A stretch of 27,799 bases of DNA from PALSA-911 sp037442565 (GTDB lineage: Bacteria > Pseudomonadota > Alphaproteobacteria > Acetobacterales > Acetobacteraceae): the NCBI GenBank assembly GCA_037442565.1, contig JBBIQA010000039.1, forward strand, positions 1-27,799, given 5' to 3'. The notes under the pieces were generated by a model. The model was not told the DNA's origin and made no database searches. It was given only the letters and a program-made list of their open reading frames with translations. The translations under genes and the position numbers were made by a program. Below, piece after piece: positions 1 to 6,934 of this stretch (its first letter is position 1; each line of letters opens with the position of its first letter).

Positions 1-102
1 CAGCCAAACACCGTTCAAATTCAGGTGCCGGTCGGTGAATCCGACAGGCTGCTAGAGCAATATCAGCCTGACTGGAATCGCGAAGCGATCTTAGGCTGGT
101 GA
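1..102 (+). CDS. C-terminal fragment of an unidentified reading frame (left edge)
   Basis: Frame 1 is open from the first base for 33 codons and ends in TGA at 100-102. The translation begins QPNTVQIQVPVGESDRLL and ends NREAILGW. The other two plus frames close at about 36 and 54. The composition looks protein-like and is less GC-rich than the rest of the window. I do not recognise a family. It converges on the minus-strand gene that follows, with a hairpin between them. It could be a chance open frame, because only 99 coding bases are visible. Confidence 0.33.
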   Translation, partial: QPNTVQIQVPVGESDRLLEQYQPDWNREAILGW

Positions 103-124
103 AATGGCTCGCTGAAAGATGACC

Positions 125-155
125 AGAGCGTTTTCACTCTTCGTGGAAACGCTCT
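125..155. terminator. Hairpin between convergent reading frames; possible dispersed palindromic element
   Basis: AGAGCGTTTTCAC (125-137) pairs with GTGGAAACGCTCT (143-155) around a TCTTC loop, giving 13 base pairs with one G-T wobble. It overlaps the stop codon (154-156) of the minus-strand gene. There is no T-run on either side, so it is not a classical intrinsic terminator. From memory, palindromes of the AGAGCGTTTTC type are common in alphaproteobacterial intergenic regions; that cannot be verified here. Confidence 0.5.
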
Positions 156-627
156 AAGGCACCACGACGACCCGTATGGGTATGTCCCAGGGCTGCGAGA
201 CGGCGAGATGCACGACAAAATCGTCGGTGCCGATGAAGCCCGGCGCCGGGCGATAGGCGATGCGCAACTGCTTGCCGACCGCACCGGTACGCACCTCGCC
301 GTGCATCGGGGCCTTTGCCAGCGTCATGGTGCCGACCTCCTCCACCTCGCGGAACACGAAGACATGGCTGATCTGGCACCAGTTGCCGTCATTGTTCATG
401 CGGATGTTGCCCTGCGGGGGAATATAGGTGCCGGGCGGGACATCGCCGGGAAAGAAGAACCGGCCGAACACCGGCAGGTTCGGTTCGCATAGCCTGGACG
501 GCACCAGCGCCTGCATTTCTGCTGCGGTGCTCTGCTGCGGGGGCGGCGGAATATCGCAGGCTGCGGTCATTCCCGCCGCCAGCAGGGCGATCGTCCCGCT
601 CACCACCGGCCAGGTTCGACGGTCCAT
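154..627 (-). CDS. Small exported protein with an Ig/cadherin-like C-terminal repeat
   Basis: The protein has 157 residues. The start ATG at 625-627 is preceded by AGGAG seven bases upstream. The N-terminus is a signal peptide: basic MDRR, a hydrophobic stretch over roughly residues 8-23, then TAAC with Cys24. That is a poor lipobox (Thr at -3), so lipoprotein status is uncertain. A proline-rich IPPPPQQ follows. The C-terminal third (KAPMHGEVRTG ... YRPAPGFIGTDDFVV) matches the pattern of bacterial Ig-like/cadherin tandem domains, in which a G.V segment is followed by Y.P.pGF.GtD.F. Two further cysteines (Cys47 and Cys83) could form a disulphide. It is likely a periplasmic or surface protein of unknown role and appears to be transcribed alone. 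Divergent recO lies about 118 bases away. Confidence 0.75.
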   Translation of the reverse strand: MDRRTWPVVSGTIALLAAGMTAACDIPPPPQQSTAAEMQALVPSRLCEPNLPVFGRFFFPGDVPPGTYIPPQGNIRMNNDGNWCQISHVFVFREVEEVGTMTLAKAPMHGEVRTGAVGKQLRIAYRPAPGFIGTDDFVVHLAVSQPWDIPIRVVVVP

Positions 628-744
628 CGTCGCGCTCCTTTCCTGAACGTCCTATCCTGTCAACATGGTTGAAGCGCTGGGGCACGCCAAGTCCGCTTGC
701 GTATGAAGCTCCGCGCGCGGGCGCGCAGCAAGGGAGAACCGGCA

Positions 745-1491
745 ATGGAATGGGACGCCCCGGCGATCGTGCTGGACGCGCGGCCCTATGGCGAGGGCGA
801 CGCGGTCGTGACCGTGATCACCGAGGCGCATGGCCTGCATCGCGGCCTGGCGCGCGGCGGCGCGTCGCGGTCGGGTGCTGCGATCTGGCAGCCCGGCAAT
901 TTCCTGCTGGTGCGCTGGGTCGCCCGGCTGTCGGACCAGCTCGGCAGCTTCACCGGCGAACTGGTGCATGCCGGCGCCGCGATGGTGATGGACGACCGGC
1001 TGGCGCTGGCCATGCTGTCCTCCGCCTGCGCCGTGGCGGAAGGCGCGCTGCCGGAGCGCGAGCCGTATCCGCGCGTGTTCGCCGGCCTGGTGGAGCTGAT
1101 CCCCCGCCTGCCGGGCGCGGAGGCGATGCTGCCGGACCTGATCCGCTGGGAGACGGAGTTGCTGGCGGATCTGGGCTATGGGCTCGATCTCGGCGCCTGC
1201 GCGGTGACCGGGGAAACCGCGGGCCTGGCCTGGGTATCGCCGCGCAGCGGCCGGGCGGTGACGGAGGCCGCGGCCGCCGTCTGGAAGCATCGGTTGCTGA
1301 AACTGCCGGGATTCCTTGTCGGCGCCAACAGCTCAGTCCCTGTCGACTGGCGCGACGGGCTGAAGCTGACCGGGCATTTCCTCGAGCGCGACGCCTTCGG
1401 CCATCACCATCGCCCGCTGCCGCAGGCGCGGCGGATGCTATACGACCGGATCGAGGCGTTGGCCGCGACTCCGGAAGCGGATTCGGTGTAG
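745..1491 (+). CDS. recO: DNA repair protein RecO
   Basis: The protein has 248 residues. RecO works with RecR and RecF in gap repair, loading RecA onto SSB-coated single-stranded DNA and annealing strands. The N-terminal OB fold is recognisable (MEWDAPAIVLDARPYGEGDA, then a Gly/Arg-rich segment ending at GNFLLV). The helical C-terminal domain contains LDLGACAVTG and VSPRSGRAV, the region where many RecO proteins carry a CxxC zinc finger. Here only one cysteine remains, so zinc binding is unlikely. I chose the ATG at 745 because AGGGAG lies just upstream. An in-frame ATG at 697 would add 16 Arg/Lys-rich residues not typical of the family. parC follows after 34 bases, so cotranscription is possible. 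Confidence 0.93.
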   Translation: MEWDAPAIVLDARPYGEGDAVVTVITEAHGLHRGLARGGASRSGAAIWQPGNFLLVRWVARLSDQLGSFTGELVHAGAAMVMDDRLALAMLSSACAVAEGALPEREPYPRVFAGLVELIPRLPGAEAMLPDLIRWETELLADLGYGLDLGACAVTGETAGLAWVSPRSGRAVTEAAAAVWKHRLLKLPGFLVGANSSVPVDWRDGLKLTGHFLERDAFGHHHRPLPQARRMLYDRIEALAATPEADSV

Positions 1492-1525
1492 ATCACCCGC
1501 GTTTGAGACGATCAGGAATACCGCC

Positions 1526-3742
1526 ATGCCAGACGATTTTATCGGCAAGATCCAGGATGCCAGCCTGTCGGAGGCGCTGAGCGAGCGCTATCTGGCCTAT
1601 GCGCTGTCCACCATCATGTCCCGCTCCCTGCCGGACGTGCGCGACGGGCTGAAGCCGGTGCACCGGCGGCTGATCTACGCCATGCACCAGCTGAAGCTGG
1701 ACCCGAACGCCGCGTTCAAGAAATGCGCCCGCGTGGTCGGCGACGTGATGGGCAAGTTCCACCCGCATGGCGATGCCTCGATCTACGACGCGCTGGTGCG
1801 CCTGGCGCAGGAATTCGCCGCCCGCTATCCGCTGGTCGAGGGCCAGGGCAATTTCGGCAATATCGACGGCGATAACGCCGCGGCCATGCGCTACACCGAG
1901 GCGCGGCTGACCGAGGTGGCCAAGGCCCTGCTGGCCGGCATCGACGAGGATGCGATCGATTTCCGCCCAACCTATGACGGCGAGGAGAGCGAGCCGGTCG
2001 TGCTGCCCGGTGCGTTCCCGAACCTGCTGGCGAACGGTTCGGCCGGGATCGCGGTGGGCATGGCGACCTCCATCCCGCCGCACAACGCCGGCGAGGTCTG
2101 CGCCGCCGCCATCCATCTGATCGCCCATCCCGATGCCAGCATTTCCGACCTTCTGGCGCACATGCCCGGCCCGGATTTTCCCACCGGCGGGATGATGGTC
2201 GAGGACCGGGCCTCGATCCTCTCCGCCTACGAGACCGGGCGCGGTGGGTTCCGGGTTCGGGCCAAATACAGCGTGGAGAAGGGCAAGCACGGCACCTGGC
2301 AGATCGTGGTGACCGAGATTCCGTATCAGGTGCAGAAGAACCGCCTGATCGAGCAGATCGCGCAGCTGATGGAGGAAAAGAAGCTGCCGCTGCTGGGCGA
2401 CGTGCGCGACGAAAGCACCGAGGACGTGCGCCTGGTGCTGGAACCGAAGACGCGCGGCGTGGAACCGGAAGTGCTGATGGAGACGCTGTTCCGCGCCACC
2501 GGGCTGGAAAGCCGGTTCTCGCTGAACATGAACGTGCTGGACGCGACGCGCACGCCCGGGGTGATGAACCTGAAGCAGGTGCTGAGCGCCTGGCTGACGC
2601 ATCGCGCCGAGGTATTGGTGCGCCGCTCCAATCACCGTCTGGCGGCAATCGACCGGCGGATCGAGGTGCTGGAAGGCTATCTCGCGGTCTATCTGAACCT
2701 CGATGAGGTGATCCGGATCATCCGTGAGGAGGACGAACCCAAGCCGGCGCTGATCCGCCGCTTCGAGCTGTCGGACGCGCAGGCCGAGGCGATCCTGAAC
2801 ATGCGCCTGCGCAGCCTGCGCCGGCTGGAGGAGATGGAGATCCGCAAGGAGCACGCCAGCCTCACCAAGGAACGCAAGCAGTTGCAGGCCCTGCTTGGCA
2901 GCGAGAAGCTGCGCTGGGCGAAGATCACCGAGGAACTGGAGGATACGCGGAAGAAATTCGGCTCGGGTCCGCTCGGCGCGCGGCGTACGGAACTCGGCGA
3001 CGCGCCGGCGGTGATGGAGGTCAGCACCGAGGCGTTCGTGGAGCGCGAGCCGATCACGCTGATCCTGTCGGACAAGGGCTGGGTGCGGGCGGTGAAAGGG
3101 CACATCGCCGACGGCGCCGAGCTGAAGTTCAAGGAAGGCGATCGCCTGAAGCTGCTGCTGCCCTGCCAGACCACCGACCGGCTGTGCCTGTTCGGCACCA
3201 ATGGCCGCGCCTACACCCTGAAGGCCGCCGACCTGCCGCGCGGGCGGGGCGACGGACAGCCGGTGCGGCTGCTGGCGGAACTGACCAACGAGGACGATGT
3301 CGCGGCGTTGTTCATCCCCAACGAGGCCGGCAAGTACCTGGTCGCGTCCAGTTCTGGGCGCGGCTTCGTGGTCGCGGGCAGCGAGTTGCTGGCGGAGAAG
3401 CGCACCGGTCGGACGATCTTGAACCTGAAGCCGGGCGAAGAAGCGCAGGTTTGCGTGCCGGTGACGGGTGATCATGTCGCGGTGATCGGCACCGGGCGCA
3501 AGCTGTTGATCTTCCCGCTGGACCAAATTCCCGAACTGACCCGTGGGGCGGGGGTGATCCTGCAACGCTACAAGGATGGCGGGATGTCAGATGCACGAGC
3601 GTTCGCGATCGCCGACGGTCTGACCTGGCGTCTGGGTGAGAAGACGCGTACGGAGACCAATCTGCGCGATTGGATTGGCGAGCGAGGGCAGGCCGGGCGG
3701 ATGCCGCCGAACGGCTTCCCGAAGTCCAACCGGTTCGAGTGA
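1526..3742 (+). CDS. parC: DNA topoisomerase IV subunit A
   Basis: The protein has 738 residues, close to E. coli ParC (752). With ParE (not in this window) it decatenates and relaxes DNA by double-strand passage. The breakage-reunion domain shows PDVRDGLKPVHRR (36-48), RVVGDVMGKFHPHGD (69-83) and AAMRYTEARLT, in which Tyr123 is the DNA-linking tyrosine next to Arg122. The coiled-coil gate spans roughly residues 350-500. The C-terminal DNA-wrapping blades run from about 510, with repeats of the type FGTNGRAYTL and RGDGQPV. The domain is shorter and lacks a clear GyrA box, which favours ParC over GyrA. The residue equivalent to GyrA Ser83/ParC Ser80 is Ala84 here; the acidic Asp88 is kept. Confidence 0.93.
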   Translation: MPDDFIGKIQDASLSEALSERYLAYALSTIMSRSLPDVRDGLKPVHRRLIYAMHQLKLDPNAAFKKCARVVGDVMGKFHPHGDASIYDALVRLAQEFAARYPLVEGQGNFGNIDGDNAAAMRYTEARLTEVAKALLAGIDEDAIDFRPTYDGEESEPVVLPGAFPNLLANGSAGIAVGMATSIPPHNAGEVCAAAIHLIAHPDASISDLLAHMPGPDFPTGGMMVEDRASILSAYETGRGGFRVRAKYSVEKGKHGTWQIVVTEIPYQVQKNRLIEQIAQLMEEKKLPLLGDVRDESTEDVRLVLEPKTRGVEPEVLMETLFRATGLESRFSLNMNVLDATRTPGVMNLKQVLSAWLTHRAEVLVRRSNHRLAAIDRRIEVLEGYLAVYLNLDEVIRIIREEDEPKPALIRRFELSDAQAEAILNMRLRSLRRLEEMEIRKEHASLTKERKQLQALLGSEKLRWAKITEELEDTRKKFGSGPLGARRTELGDAPAVMEVSTEAFVEREPITLILSDKGWVRAVKGHIADGAELKFKEGDRLKLLLPCQTTDRLCLFGTNGRAYTLKAADLPRGRGDGQPVRLLAELTNEDDVAALFIPNEAGKYLVASSSGRGFVVAGSELLAEKRTGRTILNLKPGEEAQVCVPVTGDHVAVIGTGRKLLIFPLDQIPELTRGAGVILQRYKDGGMSDARAFAIADGLTWRLGEKTRTETNLRDWIGERGQAGRMPPNGFPKSNRFE

Positions 3743-3868
3743 GACCGGCACTTCTCCGAAAAGATCGTCCGGGGGCATAGCAACGGGGCGCCCTGTTGTG
3801 TTAGACGGCGCGCGTCAAGTCAGCCGATAGTGCTGGACGGACAAATCCATATCAGGGAGACCGACTTC

Positions 3869-5098
3869 ATGCAGTTTTCTCGTCGCGGCCTGCTGGGTAC
3901 AGCAGCGGCCATGTCCGCCGTGCCGGTCATCGGTGCGCGCGCCCAGGGTGCGAAACCGAAGATCAAGATCGGCGTGCTGACCGACCTGTCCGGCACCTAT
4001 CGCGACAACACCGGCCCCACCTCGGTTGCCGCCACCAAGCTGGCGCTGAAGGATTTCGGCGTGTCCGGCAAGGGCTACGACGTCGAGGTCATCTCCGCGG
4101 ACCACCAGAACAAGCCCGACGTCGCTGTCACCATCGCGCGGCAGTGGATCGACACCGACGGCGTGGACGTGATCGCCGACGTGCCGACCTCCTCGGTGGC
4201 ACTGGCGGTGGCCGAGGTGACGCGCCAGAAGGACAAGATCATGCTGAACGCGTCGGCGACGGTGTCGTCGCTGACCGATGAGCAATGCAGCCCGAACACC
4301 ATCATCTGGAGCTTCGACACGTTCGAGAACGCCGTCTCCACCGGCAGCGCCATGGTGAAGCGGGGCGGCGACAGCTGGTTCTTCATCACCGCCAACTACG
4401 CCTTCGGCCAGTCGCTGGAGGAACTGACGGCGGACGTGGTGAAGAAGGCCCACGGCACGGTCAAGGGCACGGTGCGCTACCCGTTCCCGGAAACCACCGA
4501 CTTCTCCGCCTATCTGCAGCAGGCCGCCGCCAGCGGCGCGAAGGTGCTCGGCCTGGCCAATGCCGGCGCCGACACCGAGAACTGCATCAAGCAGGCGAAG
4601 GAATTCGGCATCGACAAGTCGATGACCATCGCGCCGATGCTGCTGTTCCTGCAGAACGTGCACGCGCTGGGTCTGGACATGGCGCAGGGCCTGATCGGCA
4701 CCGAAACCTTCTACTGGGACCGCACCGACAGCACGCGCGCCTTCACCAAGCGCCTGCTGGAATACACGCCGAAGAACTATCCGAACGAGGCGCATGCCAG
4801 CTCCTATTCCAGCACGCTGCACTATCTGAAGACGATGGCGGCGATGGGACCGGCCGAGGCGAAGAAGAGCGGCGCGGCCACGGTCGCCCGCATGAAGGCG
4901 ATGCCGACCGAGGACGACGCGTTCGGCAAGGGCTCGATCCGCGCCGATGGCCGCGGATACTTCCCGGCCTACCTCGTGCAGGTGAAGAAGCCGTCCGAGA
5001 GCAAGTATGCGTGGGACTACTACCACATCCTGGAGACCACGCCGGCCTCCGAGGTCATGCATCCGCTGAACCCGAAGTGCAACTTCAAGGTCGGGTGA
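3869..5098 (+). CDS. Periplasmic substrate-binding protein, branched-chain amino acid ABC type
   Basis: The protein has 409 residues from the ATG at 3869, which has AGGGAG upstream; an earlier in-frame ATG at 3830 would bury the signal peptide. The N-terminus MQFSRRGLLGTAAAMSAVPV is a twin-arginine (Tat) signal with a likely cleavage site after ARA (residue 25). The mature protein opens IKIGVLTDLSGTYRDNTGP, the pattern of type I periplasmic binding proteins of the LivJ/LivK (Peripl_BP_6) family. Later segments such as SWFFITANYAFGQSLEE and VLGLANAGADTENCIKQA fit the two-lobed fold. No permease or ATPase gene is adjacent, so it is an orphan binding protein. Its ligand cannot be read from sequence; family members bind amino acids, amides, urea or aromatic acids. 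It is followed by a strong terminator. Confidence 0.88.
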   Translation: MQFSRRGLLGTAAAMSAVPVIGARAQGAKPKIKIGVLTDLSGTYRDNTGPTSVAATKLALKDFGVSGKGYDVEVISADHQNKPDVAVTIARQWIDTDGVDVIADVPTSSVALAVAEVTRQKDKIMLNASATVSSLTDEQCSPNTIIWSFDTFENAVSTGSAMVKRGGDSWFFITANYAFGQSLEELTADVVKKAHGTVKGTVRYPFPETTDFSAYLQQAAASGAKVLGLANAGADTENCIKQAKEFGIDKSMTIAPMLLFLQNVHALGLDMAQGLIGTETFYWDRTDSTRAFTKRLLEYTPKNYPNEAHASSYSSTLHYLKTMAAMGPAEAKKSGAATVARMKAMPTEDDAFGKGSIRADGRGYFPAYLVQVKKPSESKYAWDYYHILETTPASEVMHPLNPKCNFKVG

Positions 5099-5123
5099 CG
5101 GCCGGATTGCTGATTGGCTGAAG

Positions 5124-5155
5124 AAAGGCCGGGGGAGCGATCCTCCGGCCTTTTT
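5124..5155. terminator. Rho-independent terminator, probably bidirectional
   Basis: GGCCGGGGGA (5127-5136) pairs with TCCTCCGGCC (5141-5150) around a GCGA loop, with one G-T wobble. AAA precedes the stem and TTTTT follows it (5151-5155). It lies 25 bases after the binding-protein stop and directly abuts the stop codon of the convergent PTP-like gene (5156-5158). It can therefore serve both operons, although the T-run is stronger for plus-strand transcription. Confidence 0.9.
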
Positions 5156-5590
5156 CTATCGGCCGGCGAATTCGGCCCAGACCCCTTCGGGCTGCCAGAT
5201 CCGCTCGAGGTCGGCGCGCGCCGGCGCGTCCGCCATGCCGAGCACGGTCCGGCGGTAGCGGTAGAAGAAGGCCGAGACCCGATAATTGGCGATGCAGTGC
5301 ACGTGCACGGGAACATCGCGCAATTCGGCCATCACGGCACGGAACCGGTCGAAGTCCGCCTCGGTCGGGTTCTGGAAATCGACCGGAATATGGATATAGG
5401 TCATGCCGAGGCGGCTGACGCTGCCGGCTTCGTCCGGGAGCGCCTTTTCGTGGCTGTGCAGGCCGAGATTGATGACGTGGCGCACCCCAAGGGCATGGAT
5501 GTCGGCCAGTTGCGCCTCGGTCGGCTGGCCGGATGTGGTGATCCGATCGTCCAGGCGGTGCCAGTTGTAGATGGAGGAAGGGTCGGTCAC
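5156..5590 (-). CDS. Protein tyrosine phosphatase-like protein (bacterial PTP/DSP superfamily)
   Basis: The protein has 144 residues. It starts at GTG (5588-5590), supported by GAGGAA eight bases upstream; no ATG is available near the N-terminus. The fold signature is visible: SGQPTEAQLADIHALGVRHV at the N-terminus, a possible general-acid Asp71 in IPVDFQNP, and a P-loop VHVHCIANYRVSAF with Cys99 and Arg104. Only four residues separate Cys and Arg, where classical PTPs have five (HCX5R); I believe a little-studied group of small bacterial PTP-like proteins shares this spacing. Substrate is unknown: phosphoprotein, phosphoinositide or something else. It is the last gene of the five-gene minus-strand run, 38 bases after bpt, and stops at the shared terminator. 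Confidence 0.8.
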   Translation of the reverse strand: MTDPSSIYNWHRLDDRITTSGQPTEAQLADIHALGVRHVINLGLHSHEKALPDEAGSVSRLGMTYIHIPVDFQNPTEADFDRFRAVMAELRDVPVHVHCIANYRVSAFFYRYRRTVLGMADAPARADLERIWQPEGVWAEFAGR

Positions 5591-5628
5591 CGGTTGCGTT
5601 CCTCGTGTGCGGGGTGGGTGTGCCGCAT

Positions 5629-6402
5629 CTAACCCGCGGTCTCGGAAACCATCGCCTCCGTGCCGCTCAGCGCCAGTTCATGGTCGGTCAGCACGCGCCA
5701 GGCGCCGCCCATCAGGATTTCGCTCGGGCGGAAGCGGGCCTTGTACGCCATCTTGCGGCTTTCGGGCACCCAGTAGCCGAGATACACATAGGGCAGCCCG
5801 AGGGCGCGGGTGCGCTCGATCAGCCACAGGATCGTGTAGGTGCCGAGCGAGCGTTTATCCAGGCCGGGGGCGAAGAAACTGTAGACCGCCGACAGCCCGT
5901 CGCCGAGCTTATCGGTCAGGCAGGCGCCGATCAGGCGTTCGTCCTCGTCGCGGAATTCGGCGATGAAGGTCTCGATCGGCGTGTCCTCGACCATGGCGCG
6001 GTAGTCGTAGAAGCTCATGGTCGCCATGTCGCCTTCGCCATGGCGTGTCTGCTGGTAGCGCTGGAACAGCTGGAACTGCTCGGCGGTGGCGCGGGGGGCG
6101 ACCTCGAACCCGTCCAGGCCGGCATTGGCCTTGGCGATCTTGCGCAGCGTGCGGTCCGGGCGGAAGCTGGCGACGGGGATGCGGATCGGCACGCAGGACT
6201 GGCAGGACGGGCAGACCGGGGCATAGGCGATGTTGTGGCTGCGGCGAAAGCCGGCGCGCGACAGCCGGTCGTGCACCGCCTCGGCATCCGGGCCGGTGAT
6301 TTCCGTCACCACCTTGCGCTCCGTCCGGCCGGCCACGTAGGGGCAGGGCAGGGGCGCGGTGGTGTAGAAGAACTGTGGCCGGCGCGGGGATTTATAGGTC
6401 AT
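5629..6402 (-). CDS. bpt: Aspartate/glutamate leucyltransferase (N-degron pathway)
   Basis: The protein has 257 residues. It transfers leucine from Leu-tRNA to proteins with N-terminal Asp or Glu (EC 2.3.2.29), tagging them for ClpS/ClpAP degradation in the cytosol. The N-terminal ATE domain shows LPCPYVAGRTERKVVTEI with Cys20, then SHNIAYAPVCPSCQSCVPIR with the Cys64, Cys67 and Cys70 cluster. The C-terminal GNAT-like half includes FYDYRAMVEDTPIE, SAVYSFFAPGLDKRSLG and PYVYLGYWVPESRKMAYK. Length fits the bacterial Bpt group and is much shorter than eukaryotic ATE1. These enzymes were once annotated as arginyltransferases, but characterised bacterial members use leucine. The upstream RDD gene ends 21 bases before the start. 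Confidence 0.93.
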   Translation of the reverse strand: MTYKSPRRPQFFYTTAPLPCPYVAGRTERKVVTEITGPDAEAVHDRLSRAGFRRSHNIAYAPVCPSCQSCVPIRIPVASFRPDRTLRKIAKANAGLDGFEVAPRATAEQFQLFQRYQQTRHGEGDMATMSFYDYRAMVEDTPIETFIAEFRDEDERLIGACLTDKLGDGLSAVYSFFAPGLDKRSLGTYTILWLIERTRALGLPYVYLGYWVPESRKMAYKARFRPSEILMGGAWRVLTDHELALSGTEAMVSETAG

Positions 6403-6423
6403 CTGTACGCTGTCTGCAGGGCG

Positions 6424-6924
6424 TCATCGGTTTGCAGCATTGTTCCAGTAGCCCGAGGGCGGGGTCAACGCCCGTCTGCGCACCAGCACCAGGCCGCTGA
6501 CCATGTCGTGCAGGCCGCGTTTACGCACGGTGAACAGCATGATCAGCAGGGCCGGACAGAACACCGCCAGGGTCAGGTAGTAGATCACCACCCACACCGC
6601 GGTCTCAACCACATCGGGCCGGCCGAGATCGCCGTTGCGCCGCAGGATCAGGCCCATCATCGCCTGGCCCGGCGTGGCGGACATCGGGCCGGAGAGGCTG
6701 ATCCAGTGATAGAGGAACGGCACCACCGGCACCCAGGGCAGCAGGTACCAGCCCAATCCGAGCGTCACCAGCCCGAACGCCGCGGTCAGGGTATAGACCA
6801 CCGCCATCAGCACGCCGATCAGCACCATGTCCACCCACCAGGCGAAGAAGCGCCGCGATAGCACCCCGCTGGTCAGGATCTCGTCTTCGTGCAGGGCGGA
6901 GGTGGCTTCGTACATCGTTTGCAT
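6424..6924 (-). CDS. RDD family integral membrane protein
   Basis: The protein has 166 residues from the ATG at 6922-6924. A TTG three codons upstream and another ATG three codons downstream are alternative starts. Near the N-terminus SRRFFAWWVDMVLIG carries the Arg...Asp signature of RDD proteins. Three hydrophobic segments follow (roughly residues 28-48, 52-72 and 107-131). PGQAMMGL and the closing KRGLHDMVSGLVLVRR are also typical of the family. RDD proteins are poorly defined; some act in ion or proton exchange and others are accessory membrane proteins. The gene starts about 10 bases after the acylase stop, so the two are probably cotranscribed. Confidence 0.85.
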   Translation of the reverse strand: MQTMYEATSALHEDEILTSGVLSRRFFAWWVDMVLIGVLMAVVYTLTAAFGLVTLGLGWYLLPWVPVVPFLYHWISLSGPMSATPGQAMMGLILRRNGDLGRPDVVETAVWVVIYYLTLAVFCPALLIMLFTVRKRGLHDMVSGLVLVRRRALTPPSGYWNNAANR

Positions 6925-6934
6925 CGCATTCAAC

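Noticed and set aside
1493..3565. 690-residue open frame on the minus strand opposite parC
   Set aside because: It is a GC-rich antisense shadow: low-complexity, rich in Arg, His, Gln and Gly, with no recognisable domain, while the plus strand encodes a complete topoisomerase subunit.
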